This document shows, piece after piece, positions 17,154 through 25,948 of a DNA stretch of 64,000 nt. The number at the start of each line of letters is the position of its first letter. The stretch's first letter is position 1. The position numbers were made by a program, and so were the translations under genes. The notes under the pieces were generated by a model. The model worked only from the letters and a program-made list of their open reading frames with translations. It had not been told where the DNA came from and searched no databases. The stretch is from JAMCRM01 sp035561075 (lineage in GTDB: Bacteria > Acidobacteriota > Terriglobia > Bryobacterales > Bryobacteraceae), in assembly GCA_035561075.1 (NCBI GenBank), contig DATMYF010000109.1, positions 24,834 to 88,833 of the forward strand. Reading direction: 5' to 3'.

Positions 17154-18395
17154 ATGCAGACCCAACGTGCGTCCTTTTGGGAGGCCGTGACGGGCGCGGC
17201 GGCTTCGCTGCGCTCCAGCAAGCTGAGGAGCTTTCTCACCCTGCTTGGCATCATCCTGGCGACCACCACCCTCATCGCGGTAATGAGCGTGATCAATGGG
17301 ATGAACGTTTATGTGGCGCAAAATGTTTCGGATATGGGCGCGGACGGGTTTCGGGTGATACGCATCTTCATGGCCCAGTGGGACCCCAAGAAGTTCCTTG
17401 AGATGCAGCGGCGTAATCCGCAACTCAGCCGCGAGGAGTTTCAGTTCCTGAAGAGCCGCTCCACGCTGGTGAGGGAGTGGGGCATCGAGGCCGGGCGTCG
17501 CGTGAGCGTTGGCTCCGGCAAGGAACAACTGGAAAACGTCAGCCTGGGGGGCGTGACCGCCAACATCGGGGTAATTAATAACGTCCAGCCCGCGGAGGGC
17601 CGCTTCATTGGGGAGATTGACGACCAGCGACGCCTGATGGTGGCGTTCATCGGCAACGATCTGAAAGACAAGTTCTTCCCGGGCGCCAACCCCATCGGCA
17701 AGCGCATCAGCGTGCAGGGCCGCCCGTTCGAGGTGATCGGGGTGGCCAAGCCCAAAGGCTCGGTGTTCGGCAATTCGCAGGACGCCTTCGTCTACATCCC
17801 GGTGGAGACCTATTTCAAGCTGTACGGCTCGCGCCAGGGCATGGCATACTGCGCCAGCGCCATCGATCACGAGCATCTTTTTCGAGCGCAGGAAGAAACC
17901 CGCATGTTGCTACGCGCCTACCGGCACCTGGGGCCCAAGGCGGACGACACCTTCAATATGCTCTCCTCCGATTCCCTGGTGCAGATCTGGGACCGGCTGA
18001 CCGGCGCCATCGCGGCCACTGCGATAGGGGTGGTTTCGGTGTTCATGGTGGTGGGCGGGGTGGTGATCATGAATATCATGCTGGCCGTGGTCACGGAGCG
18101 CACCCACGAGATCGGCATCCGGAAGTCCGTGGGGGCGCGCCGCGTGGACATCCTTAACCAGTTTCTGGTGGAATCCTCAATGCTTTCCGGGATTGGCGGA
18201 TTTATAGGGGTGATGCTGGCGTGGGTGGCGGCGGTGCTGGTGCGCAACTTGACGCCGGTGCCCATGGTCTTGCCAATGAGTGCGGTGGTCATCGGGGTGG
18301 TGCTGTCGGCTGCGGTAGGGCTGTTCTTCGGCATCTACCCGGCGCAGAGGGCTGCGAAGCTCGATCCAATCGTGGCCCTGAGGGTGGAGAAATGA
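17154..18395 (+). CDS. MacB/FtsX-type ABC transporter permease 1
   Basis: A 413-residue permease with one N-terminal TM (about 24-46), a large periplasmic MacB_PCD domain (about 50-270) and a C-terminal FtsX domain with three TM segments (about 290-400). The motifs ERTHEIGIRKSVGARRVDIL and the ending GIYPAQRAAKLDPIVALR are typical of this family. It lacks an ATPase domain, so it is not a MacB fusion. Start and stop overlap: its TGA is inside the ATGA that starts permease 2. Together the two would form a heterodimer, but the ATPase is missing nearby. Substrates of this class are often macrolides, peptides or lipoproteins. Confidence 0.9.
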   Translation: MQTQRASFWEAVTGAAASLRSSKLRSFLTLLGIILATTTLIAVMSVINGMNVYVAQNVSDMGADGFRVIRIFMAQWDPKKFLEMQRRNPQLSREEFQFLKSRSTLVREWGIEAGRRVSVGSGKEQLENVSLGGVTANIGVINNVQPAEGRFIGEIDDQRRLMVAFIGNDLKDKFFPGANPIGKRISVQGRPFEVIGVAKPKGSVFGNSQDAFVYIPVETYFKLYGSRQGMAYCASAIDHEHLFRAQEETRMLLRAYRHLGPKADDTFNMLSSDSLVQIWDRLTGAIAATAIGVVSVFMVVGGVVIMNIMLAVVTERTHEIGIRKSVGARRVDILNQFLVESSMLSGIGGFIGVMLAWVAAVLVRNLTPVPMVLPMSAVVIGVVLSAAVGLFFGIYPAQRAAKLDPIVALRVEK

Positions 18396-19618
18396 CGAGC
18401 GGAGCGCTTCGCGCGGGTGTGCAGATCGCCCTCGCCACCGTGCGGGAGCACAAGATGCGGTCGTTCCTGACCGTACTTGGGGTGGTCATCGGGACCGGGG
18501 CGGTGATCGGGGTGGGCTCGATCGTGGCCGGCCTCGATACCGCCATCACCAACATTCTGCGCAGTTTCGGGCCGGAAACCATGATTGTGCTCAAGGGTAA
18601 GGCAATGGGCGGCTGGACTCCCGAGGAGGTCCGGCGCAAACCGCTGACGCTTGAGCATGCCCACGCCGTTCAGGAGCGCTGCCCCTCGGTCGAGCATGCC
18701 AGTCCCTACCTGTTCCCCGCCCGCGGCATGCACAAGGCGCGGTACAAGGGAAACGACGTCTACAACGTCGAGATCGGCGGCACGGAGGAAGGCTACGCCG
18801 CCGGTGGCACCACCATGCGGGCCGGCCGCTTCTTCACCGATATGGAAAGCCGCCGCCGGATGCCGGTAGTGGTGGTCGGTGAGGCCATCGGGAAATCCTG
18901 GTTCGCTAATGTGAACCCGATCGGGAAGTGGATCGAGGTGGACGGCCACGCGGTGGAGATCGTCGGGGTGATGGACAAGCCGGCCGCGTCCCTGCCCGGT
19001 CACGAGGACCTGCGAATCCTGTTCCCCTACTACAGCATGCGGAAGATGTTCCCCAGCGCCCGGGAGCACATGCTGGTAATCATGGCCAAACCCGGCCTGC
19101 TCGCCACGGCGCAGGACGAGGTGCGCACCATCCTGCGGCTCGAGCGCAGGGTTAAGCCCGGGCAGCCGGACAACTTCTCCATTTCGACGGCCGAGCAGAT
19201 GATCGAGGAATTCCATCGCGTAACCAGCACGGTGGCGCTGGTGATGGTGATCCTGAGTTCCATCGGGCTGCTGGTGGGGGGCATCGGGGTCATGAACATC
19301 ATGCTGGTCTCGGTGACCGAGCGGACCCGCGAAATCGGGGTGCGTAAGGCCGTAGGAGCGCGCCGCGGGGACATCGTGCTGCAATTTCTGACCGAGGCCG
19401 TGGTCCTGACGATGTTGGGCGGCCTGCTCGGGATGGCGCTGGGGTGGATAATCTCGCGGATTGCGGGCCTGGTCTTTCCCTCGCTCCCTACCGCGGTGCC
19501 GTTGTGGGCCGTGGTTTCGGGCCTGATGGTGTCTGTGGGGGTGGGGCTCTTCTTCGGCATCTGGCCGGCCACCAGGGCGGCGCGGCTCGACCCTGTGGAT
19601 GCTCTGCGGTACGAGTAA
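18392..19618 (+). CDS. MacB/FtsX-type ABC transporter permease 2
   Basis: A 408-residue paralogue of the preceding permease. The ATG at 18392 overlaps the upstream stop by 4 bp (ATGA), which I take as the true start; an upstream extension in the same frame is an artefact. One N-terminal TM is followed by the periplasmic domain, and the FtsX domain carries ERTREIGVRKAVGARRGDIV and the ending FGIWPATRAARLDPVDALRYE. The two permeases are about one third identical by eye. The uridine-kinase-like gene starts just after, with a promoter-like element between. Confidence 0.9.
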   Translation: MTSGALRAGVQIALATVREHKMRSFLTVLGVVIGTGAVIGVGSIVAGLDTAITNILRSFGPETMIVLKGKAMGGWTPEEVRRKPLTLEHAHAVQERCPSVEHASPYLFPARGMHKARYKGNDVYNVEIGGTEEGYAAGGTTMRAGRFFTDMESRRRMPVVVVGEAIGKSWFANVNPIGKWIEVDGHAVEIVGVMDKPAASLPGHEDLRILFPYYSMRKMFPSAREHMLVIMAKPGLLATAQDEVRTILRLERRVKPGQPDNFSISTAEQMIEEFHRVTSTVALVMVILSSIGLLVGGIGVMNIMLVSVTERTREIGVRKAVGARRGDIVLQFLTEAVVLTMLGGLLGMALGWIISRIAGLVFPSLPTAVPLWAVVSGLMVSVGVGLFFGIWPATRAARLDPVDALRYE

Positions 19619-19624
19619 GGCGGC

Positions 19625-20266
19625 GTGCTATACTCCGCCTTGAAACTTCGCAGACCCTACCTGATTGGCATCGCCGGGCCTTCCGGCGCAGGCAAAACCA
19701 CGCTCGCGGAAAGGATCGCCCGCGACCTTGGCGCGCCCATCCTGTCGCTTGACTGCTACTACCGGGAGCTTGCGCTGCCCCTTGAGGAACGCGCGTGCAT
19801 GAATTTCGACGAGCCCGATGCGCTCGACCGGGGCTTGCTGTTCGCGCAACTGTCGCAACTCGCCGGCGGCACCGATATTCTGGTCCCGGTCTACGATTTC
19901 TCGCGCCACACCCGTGCCCCCGAAACCACCTTGCTGCGCGCCGGAGAGTTCATCATCGTGGAAGGCCTTTTCGCGCTCTATTGGGAAGAAATACGCGCGC
20001 TCTTCGGCACCAAGGTGTTCGTAGCGGCGGAGGATGGGCTGTGTTTTGAGCGGCGGCTGGAGCGTGATACGAGGGAGCGCGGCCGATCGCAGGAGTCGGT
20101 GTTCGAACAGTACCGGCAGACCGTGCGGCCCATGGCTGAGCGCTACGTGTTGCCTACCCGCGCTTTCGCGGATGTGGTCGTCGCCGGCACGGGTTCGCTC
20201 GACCTCTCCGCGGCCGCGGTGCTGGACCACGTCGGGCAGACCCGTGCGATTGCGGCCAGCGCTTAA
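19625..20266 (+). CDS. Uridine kinase-like P-loop kinase
   Basis: A 213-residue P-loop kinase of the uridine kinase/phosphoribulokinase family. Walker A is GPSGAGKTT, and the substrate-binding segment is ILSLDCYYREL with FDEPDALDRGLL. The lid region RRLERDTRERGRSQESVFEQY matches the uridine-kinase pattern. It would phosphorylate uridine or cytidine in pyrimidine salvage, though related proteins phosphorylate other substrates. The listed start is the GTG at 19625; the TTG at 19640 (MKLRRPYLIGIAG) is equally possible and fits the extended -10 element better. Confidence 0.8.
   Translation: MLYSALKLRRPYLIGIAGPSGAGKTTLAERIARDLGAPILSLDCYYRELALPLEERACMNFDEPDALDRGLLFAQLSQLAGGTDILVPVYDFSRHTRAPETTLLRAGEFIIVEGLFALYWEEIRALFGTKVFVAAEDGLCFERRLERDTRERGRSQESVFEQYRQTVRPMAERYVLPTRAFADVVVAGTGSLDLSAAAVLDHVGQTRAIAASA
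19626..19634 (+). promoter_or_regulatory. Extended -10 promoter element
   Basis: TGCTATACT matches an extended -10 box (TGn followed by TATACT). It lies 5 nt ahead of an in-frame TTG at 19640 and overlaps the GTG at 19625, so the following gene may be transcribed as a leaderless mRNA starting at about the TTG. Confidence 0.4.
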
Positions 20267-20280
20267 TACACTCGAATCCT

Positions 20281-20323
20281 GCCGCTCCCTCGCGGCCTGG
20301 AAGTGCGACCGCGAGGGAGCGGC
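20281..20323. terminator. Perfect 15-bp inverted repeat between convergent genes
   Basis: GCCGCTCCCTCGCGG (20281-20295) and its exact reverse complement (20309-20323) enclose a 13-nt loop. It sits between the stops of the convergent kinase and receptor genes. There is no T-run on either side, so it may be a bidirectional factor-dependent terminator or mRNA-stabilising hairpin, or a member of an intergenic repeat family. Confidence 0.6.
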
Positions 20324-20329
20324 GCCTGC

Positions 20330-23300
20330 CTAGAAAGTTACCTTGGCCTGTACCTGCATCCACCGCTTCAGGGAGGTAGATGTCGTTACACGGCCGAAGT
20401 CCGTCGAGGTCGGGGTGGTGTTCGGTGCGTCCATAATGGTCCGGTTTAGGGCGTTCAACACGTCCCACCTGACCTGCACCTTTACCCCTTCCTTCACCGT
20501 GAACTCCTTGGCGAGGTTCCCGTTCAGCACGCTGTAGCTGTGTGCCCGCAGATCGTCGATCTGCACCGGGAAGACGCGACGGTGGAAGCCTGCTGGACCC
20601 TTGGCCGCAACCCGCTCGAAGTTGGCGGTGTTGAACCAATTCTCGAACGTCTGCTCGCCGCTGGTGATGTCGGCCAGGTTCCCGTAGTAGAACAGGTTGC
20701 CGAAGCCGACGATGGCGCCCGGCTGGTACTCATAGGCTACGCTGAGCTGCCAGCCGCCAACGAGCAGGTTCAACGGTCCACCGGTCTTCAGGAACGGCTT
20801 GCCCTTTCCGAACGGCAGTTCCGCCACGCTGGTGGCCACGAACCGGTGCGGGCGCGCGTTGTTGCTCTTCCGCCAGCTTGGCTCGGTGTCCCAAGTGTTG
20901 TAGTAATAGTCTTTCGCGTTCACGCGCAAGCCCGTATAACCGACGTAGAAATTGAACCCATCGGCGAAACGGCGCTCGAAGGTCACCTCAATTGCATCGG
21001 TGCGGACCTTGCCCACCGGCTCGGTGCCGGTCACTGTCCCCATGTGCGGGAACGGGTAGAGCAACTGGTATTTCCGGATCGTCGAAGAGGTGAAGAACGA
21101 CTTGGTCGCGAGGTCCTTGTAGAGCAGCGGGTTGCTGGTCTGCAGGGAGGCGAAATTGGCGATGTTAAACGGATTGCTGACGTTGAGGTTCAGGTTGGTG
21201 GCAATCGCGTCGTTGCGTACGAGTCCGTCGGCCCAGTACTGCTCGGGCACGTTGTTCAGCGCATGCGCTACGCCCACCTGGTCGCTGTAGGATCCGGCAT
21301 AGGCCACATCCAGCATCATGCTCTTGCCGAACTGCCGCTGCCCACCCACGCGCCAGCGCTGCTGCCGCGCGCGCGGGGTGTCGTAGTACATCCCGGACCA
21401 GCTCCCGCCCAGCAGGGACTGCGTGCCAAGCTGGTTGCCGAGCGGAGTGTCGAAACGCGTGCCGTCCGCGCGCACAGGGAACGGATCCTTGATCGGAGAT
21501 ACACCGTTCACCGGGTCGCCGATCAGCCAGTCCATGCCGAAATTGTTGGTGAGGATAGGACCGGTGCTGCGGCTGTAGTTGAGCTGATTCGGCGACAGGT
21601 TCAGTGCGTTGATGGTGTCCTGGAAGATGCCGTAGCCGGCGCGGATTACGAGTTTCGAGTTCACCGCGTAGGCTGTCGAGATGCGTGGCAGCCACATGGT
21701 GGCGCTTTTTACCAGGTTGCGTGGCGCGTTCTGGCCCGCGTAGAGGGCACCGCCCGCGATCTTGAAATTCGCGGCGGCCAGTTCCGGAATCGGCTTGGCC
21801 GCATAAGCCGCCTGTGCCGCTCCGGTGATAGGCTGTTGTACGGTCGGATCGAAGTACGTCAGCATGCGATCGAAGCGCTCCACCGGCCCGGGTTCGTGCT
21901 CGATGCGTAATCCCAGGTTGATGTTCCACTTGCGATTCACGCGCCAGGAATCCTGCAGATAGCCGGCGTAGTAAGGAGACTTCAGCGCGTACGTATCCAG
22001 CTTGCCCGCGCTCCAGGAGCCCAATCCCATCATGAACGACGCCCAGGAGTGTCCCAGGTTGGCGGCGGGAGTCTTGCCGTCGTCCTCGCGCCGCGTGTAC
22101 GCGTTGCTGAAGCTAAAGTAGCCGGACGGGTAACCGTTGGTGCCACCGTTGCGGTTTGTCATCCGAACGTCCACGCCTCCCCGTAGCGAATGCCCGCTGC
22201 GGATATGCGTGACATCAAGCTTAGTCATGGACGTCTGCCCGAACACCATGCGCTCGCTTACCAGTCCCATGGTGTTGTATCCGGAGGCGGTCACGAAAGG
22301 CAGCATCGTGTCCGTGCCGGCGAAAGCGTCCATATACGCGGGCAGCCCGACGTCGGTGGGCTTAAACTTGCGCGCGCCCGGAGCCGAGGTGGTGACCGAA
22401 TCGTAGCGATGGAAGGATGCCGACCAATCGATAACAGTGCTCGCGGTGGGGGTGTACACCCAGTCGAACACGCTGCCAAGGTTGCGGCGGATGCCACCGG
22501 TGGTCTGCAGGCCGCGGACAACCTGGTGGGCCCAGTCGCGCATATCCAGGAAGTAGTCGTCCCAGGTCCAGCGGCCGAACATACGGTGCTTGGAAGCCGG
22601 CTGGAAATCGAGCCGGTTAGTCAGGCCGTCGTAGGTAGACATGGTCGGGACATCCACGCCCAGGTAGTTGTTGGTCGGTTCGCGGGTGGGGTCCAGCGGT
22701 TCGTTGTTGGGTGTTGGCAGCAGCTTGGCGTAACTCGAATACATCGGGTTGGTGATGCGGCTCTTGGGCAGCACGTTCCCGGGGATCGGGGTCCGGACGT
22801 AGTGGCCCGCGCGCTCCGGATCGCTGCGGATGCTGAGCGGATCGTAGATCTGGTAATAGCTGGTGTTCACGTTGAGCAGCGACGAGAAATCACCCTCGCG
22901 GTGCGCCATGCTGGGGAAGGTGTGGTTCAGTTCGTAAGAGGGCAGCGTGGTGCGCCAGCGGTCTCCCGAGTAGCTCAGGAAGAAGAACAGTTTATTACGC
23001 CCGTCGAAGATCTTCGGCAGCACCACGGGGCCGCCCACGGTGGCCGCGAACGTGTTGCGCCGGCCGCTGGTCTGCTTGTCCTTGGCGCGCATCGCGTCGG
23101 CCGCCGCAGTGTTCCCCGCGGCTTCGGCTGCCGCAATGTTCTGGTAATACAGCTTGCGTGTGAAGAACGGCGTGGCGTTCCAGCGGTTCTGGTTATGCAC
23201 GCTGCTGGCGGACCCATGCAACTGGTTGGTGCCGCCCTTCGAGAGCATGGTGATCACGAGCCCGGAGGTCTGCCCGATGGTAGCGTCGAAGCCGCCGGTC

Positions 23301-23962
23301 TCAAGCTTCATCTCGGCAATCGTGTCGCTATGCGGCAAATGGCCGCTGATGCGGTTGATGCCGCTGGTGAGCGCCCCGTCAAGAGCGAACTGGTTGCCCC
23401 CCACATTCGCCTCGTTACTGACGTTGGTGGACGTGTTCCCCTGCGACGCGGTGTCGTACGGGTACAGGACGCCCTTGTGCTGCACGCCCGTGGCGAAGCG
23501 AACCACAGGCAGCATCTGTCCGAGCGACATCGGCATGCCGGCCTGGGTTTTGTTATCCAGCGTCCGGCCCGATAGACCCGACTGCGTATCGAGCAGCGGC
23601 GCTTGCTCCGTGACTGTGATCGACTCGCTGACCTCGCCCACCGAGAGGCTCATGTTTACCTCCACACGTGCACTGGTCAGTACCACGATGCCGCTCCGCA
23701 AGGTCTGCTTGAACCCGGCTAGTTCGGCCGTTACTTTGTAGGTGCCCGGAACCAGCAGCGCGGCCTCGTAATAGCCGGTTGCGTTGGTGGTCAAGCGGCT
23801 GGAAATATTGGTGTCCTCATTGACGACCATGACGCTGGCGCCGGCAACGGCCGCCGACGTCGAATCCAGCACGCGGCCAAAAATCATCCCGCGCGTCTCT
23901 TGCGCGGCCGCGATGCACGATAGCACGAGCATTAGCGCGACTAATCGCGATCCACTTCTCAT
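20330..23962 (-). CDS. Oar-like TonB-dependent receptor with carboxypeptidase-regulatory domain
   Basis: A 1210-residue outer-membrane protein. The signal peptide (about 1-20, MRSGSRLVALMLVLSCIAAA) is followed by a CarboxypepD_reg/transthyretin-like domain at about 25-110 (GRVLDSTSAAVAGASVMVVNED, YYEAALLVPGTYKV). The plug region at about 130-250 follows, then a beta-barrel to the C-terminal phenylalanine. Proteins of this architecture (Oar type, PF13620 plus barrel) are greatly expanded in Acidobacteriota and are thought to take up large substrates or mediate adhesion. No TonB-box can be assigned. It is convergent with the kinase gene and divergent from the SPFH gene; the ligand is unknown. 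Confidence 0.92.
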   Translation of the reverse strand: MRSGSRLVALMLVLSCIAAAQETRGMIFGRVLDSTSAAVAGASVMVVNEDTNISSRLTTNATGYYEAALLVPGTYKVTAELAGFKQTLRSGIVVLTSARVEVNMSLSVGEVSESITVTEQAPLLDTQSGLSGRTLDNKTQAGMPMSLGQMLPVVRFATGVQHKGVLYPYDTASQGNTSTNVSNEANVGGNQFALDGALTSGINRISGHLPHSDTIAEMKLETGGFDATIGQTSGLVITMLSKGGTNQLHGSASSVHNQNRWNATPFFTRKLYYQNIAAAEAAGNTAAADAMRAKDKQTSGRRNTFAATVGGPVVLPKIFDGRNKLFFFLSYSGDRWRTTLPSYELNHTFPSMAHREGDFSSLLNVNTSYYQIYDPLSIRSDPERAGHYVRTPIPGNVLPKSRITNPMYSSYAKLLPTPNNEPLDPTREPTNNYLGVDVPTMSTYDGLTNRLDFQPASKHRMFGRWTWDDYFLDMRDWAHQVVRGLQTTGGIRRNLGSVFDWVYTPTASTVIDWSASFHRYDSVTTSAPGARKFKPTDVGLPAYMDAFAGTDTMLPFVTASGYNTMGLVSERMVFGQTSMTKLDVTHIRSGHSLRGGVDVRMTNRNGGTNGYPSGYFSFSNAYTRREDDGKTPAANLGHSWASFMMGLGSWSAGKLDTYALKSPYYAGYLQDSWRVNRKWNINLGLRIEHEPGPVERFDRMLTYFDPTVQQPITGAAQAAYAAKPIPELAAANFKIAGGALYAGQNAPRNLVKSATMWLPRISTAYAVNSKLVIRAGYGIFQDTINALNLSPNQLNYSRSTGPILTNNFGMDWLIGDPVNGVSPIKDPFPVRADGTRFDTPLGNQLGTQSLLGGSWSGMYYDTPRARQQRWRVGGQRQFGKSMMLDVAYAGSYSDQVGVAHALNNVPEQYWADGLVRNDAIATNLNLNVSNPFNIANFASLQTSNPLLYKDLATKSFFTSSTIRKYQLLYPFPHMGTVTGTEPVGKVRTDAIEVTFERRFADGFNFYVGYTGLRVNAKDYYYNTWDTEPSWRKSNNARPHRFVATSVAELPFGKGKPFLKTGGPLNLLVGGWQLSVAYEYQPGAIVGFGNLFYYGNLADITSGEQTFENWFNTANFERVAAKGPAGFHRRVFPVQIDDLRAHSYSVLNGNLAKEFTVKEGVKVQVRWDVLNALNRTIMDAPNTTPTSTDFGRVTTSTSLKRWMQVQAKVTF

Positions 23963-24110
23963 CAGATCGGTTTCTCCTCTTTACGACAGAACTGCAACCG
24001 CTTTGCAGTGTGTTGCAGACAACAAGACCCTATTTGGGGATCTATCTTATCACCGCCTACTGCCGACAGCCTCCAGCCGAGTTGCAGGATGGAAGAATTG
24101 ATTCAGCGAG

Positions 24111-24132
24111 ATCATCGTGATATCATCGTGAT
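24111..24132 (+). repeat. Tandem 11-bp repeat ahead of the SPFH gene
   Basis: ATCATCGTGAT occurs twice head to tail (24111-24121 and 24122-24132), 17 bp before the SPFH start codon and just upstream of its AAGGAG ribosome-binding site. The spacing of one helical turn suits a dimeric regulator, possibly the Arc-like protein encoded one gene downstream. No experimental support. Confidence 0.55.
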
Positions 24133-24149
24133 GTCACAAAAGGAGTCCA

Positions 24150-25001
24150 ATGTCCCGTGAAACCGAGATCCAAGCCTGGTCCGGATGGCTGATGGTCTTT
24201 CTGCTGACGGCGGTCGTGGCCGCCTCTCTCTCCGCGCTGGCCAAGATCCCGGAGCTGTGGATGGTCTGGCTACCGATACTGGTAGCGGCCGCACTCTGCT
24301 ACGCCGGGCTGACGATCGTCAATCCCAACCAGGCTGGGGTGCTCACCTTGTTCGGCGTGTACAAGGGAACCGTGAAGCAGTCGGGCTTCTGGTGGGTTAA
24401 CCCGCTCACCACCCGGAGCCGCCTCTCACTGCGCATTCGTAATACCGAGAGCGGCAAGATGAAGGTGAACGACCGGGACGGGAACCCCGTCGACATCGCC
24501 GCCATCGTGGTGTGGCGGATCGTAGAGACGTTCGAGGCGGTGTTCAACGTAGAAGACTACGAGCATTTCGTCCACGTGCAGACCGAATCGGCGGTCCGAA
24601 CCCTGGCGACCACCTATCCCTACGATGCCCAGGACGGCCATACTTCGCTGCGGCTCTCGGTGGCAGAAATTGCGGACCGGCTTCGCACCGAGATTCAGGA
24701 ACGGCTGGCCACGGCCGGGATCGAGGTTATAGAGGCGCGCATCAGCCACCTGGCCTACGCCTCGGAGATTGCCGGTGCCATGCTGCGCCGGCAGCAGGCC
24801 ACCGCGATCATTGCCGCTCGCCAGAAGATCGTCGAGGGTGCGGTTGGGATGGTCGAAATGGCACTCGACGAGATCAGCCGCAAGCATGTCGTCGAGCTGG
24901 ACGAAGAGCGCAAGGCCGCCATGGTGAGCAACCTCCTGGTGGTCCTTTGCAGCGAGCGCGGGGTGGAGCCGGTGGTCAACGCCGGCACGCTGTACCACTA
25001 G
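24150..25001 (+). CDS. SPFH/prohibitin-domain membrane protein
   Basis: A 283-residue protein with two N-terminal TM segments (about 15-32 and 38-57) followed by an SPFH/band-7 domain (about 60-270). The segment NPNQAGVLTLFGVYKGTVKQSGFWW and the helical ISHLAYASEIAGAMLRRQQATAIIAARQ are typical. Such proteins scaffold membrane microdomains or modulate proteases. A good ribosome-binding site (AAGGAG) supports the ATG at 24150. It is the first gene of a four-gene run: Arc-like protein 2 bp after its stop, then the DUF3592-like gene and an outer-membrane barrel. Confidence 0.9.
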   Translation: MSRETEIQAWSGWLMVFLLTAVVAASLSALAKIPELWMVWLPILVAAALCYAGLTIVNPNQAGVLTLFGVYKGTVKQSGFWWVNPLTTRSRLSLRIRNTESGKMKVNDRDGNPVDIAAIVVWRIVETFEAVFNVEDYEHFVHVQTESAVRTLATTYPYDAQDGHTSLRLSVAEIADRLRTEIQERLATAGIEVIEARISHLAYASEIAGAMLRRQQATAIIAARQKIVEGAVGMVEMALDEISRKHVVELDEERKAAMVSNLLVVLCSERGVEPVVNAGTLYH

Positions 25002-25003
25002 GG

Positions 25004-25195
25004 ATGGCGCAACGCAAGGCATATCCGCTGCGGCTGGACCCGGCGGTCTACGAGGCGCTCCAGCGCTGGGCCGGCGCCGAGTTGCGCAGCGTCAACGCGC
25101 ATATCGAATTTCTTCTGCGGCGCGCGTTGCAGGAGGCCGGCCGCCTTCCGAAAGAGGCAGCTCCCGGTAGGATAATGAAAGACGCCGATGAGTAA
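25004..25195 (+). CDS. Small Arc/ribbon-helix-helix-like DNA-binding protein
   Basis: A 63-residue protein, MAQRKAYPLRLDPAVYEALQ followed by RWAGAELRSVNAHIEFLLRRAL. The beta strand AYPLRLDP, then two helices with SVNAHIEFLLRRAL, matches the Arc-type RHH fold that binds DNA as a dimer of dimers. Genes of this kind are frequently found directly after SPFH genes, as here (2 bp gap), and overlap the next gene by 8 bp. It is a likely autoregulator of this operon, a role inferred from context and from the repeat at 24111-24132. Confidence 0.8.
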   Translation: MAQRKAYPLRLDPAVYEALQRWAGAELRSVNAHIEFLLRRALQEAGRLPKEAAPGRIMKDADE

Positions 25196-25943
25196 GACTG
25201 CCCAGGATCCACAGCACCTCCAGGCCGAGTTGATGGGTGCGACGCCCCGGCCCGTGCGGCTGACGGGCCTTGGTATCTTCGTCGCCGGGCTGGCTTTCCT
25301 GCTGCTCGCAGGAGCGGCGCTCACGCTGGTCCTGTTGCCGCCCGTGGCCGCGCGTGCGTTCGAGCAGGTGGCACGCTTCGAACGGGAAGCCGTGGCCGGG
25401 GTGGCGGAGATCGTCGAGATCGGACCGGACCGCGGCAAGGAGCGGCGCCGCACCATCAAGTACCGCTTCGACGCCGGTGGTCAAGTCCGGGAAGGGCACG
25501 TGACTTTGAAGCGCAGCCGGTCGAGGGACTTAGCGGTAGGGGCGCGGGTGCCGGTCCGCTATCTTCCGTCCGACCCGGAAGTGAGCTACATCCTGGGCCG
25601 CGGGCCGAGCGGTCTTCCGCTGTGGGCGGTGGCGCTCGTGGCCGGTGTGTTCGGGTTGGGCGCGGCGCTCACCGGCTGGAGCATCCGGCGGCAACGAGCG
25701 CTTCTCGCAGAGGGGCGACCCGCGCTCGCTACAGTTACAGCCTTGACCCGCGGGCACAAGGGCGTCTTCAAGGTGGAATTCGAGTACCCGGTGCTGAGCG
25801 GGGCGGTCCTGCGGGGATCGCAACAGGATTCGAACACGCCTTTAGGGCAGGGCGACACACTGGTGGTCCTGTATGACCGGGACCGTCCGGAGCGCGTGTC
25901 GTGCTACCCGCTCTCGCTCGTGAAACTCGAGCGGCACTCGTAG
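25188..25943 (+). CDS. DUF3592-like two-TM membrane protein
   Basis: A 251-residue protein with TM segments at about 28-50 and 145-165 flanking two similar soluble beta domains. Both halves have the pattern GxAEIVEIGPDR..., then YRFDAGGQVREGHVTLKRSR and VPVRYLPSDPEVSY, then the second-domain match VLYDRDRPERVSCYP. This pattern is typical of DUF3592 proteins; the function is unknown. The start overlaps the Arc-like gene by 8 bp. Confidence 0.75.
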   Translation: MSKTAQDPQHLQAELMGATPRPVRLTGLGIFVAGLAFLLLAGAALTLVLLPPVAARAFEQVARFEREAVAGVAEIVEIGPDRGKERRRTIKYRFDAGGQVREGHVTLKRSRSRDLAVGARVPVRYLPSDPEVSYILGRGPSGLPLWAVALVAGVFGLGAALTGWSIRRQRALLAEGRPALATVTALTRGHKGVFKVEFEYPVLSGAVLRGSQQDSNTPLGQGDTLVVLYDRDRPERVSCYPLSLVKLERHS

Positions 25944-25948
25944 CGCAA

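Noticed and set aside
20540..23575. Long plus-strand ORFs opposite the Oar-like receptor
   Set aside because: Antisense frames; the receptor has a signal peptide, regulatory domain and barrel end, while the opposite frames have none.
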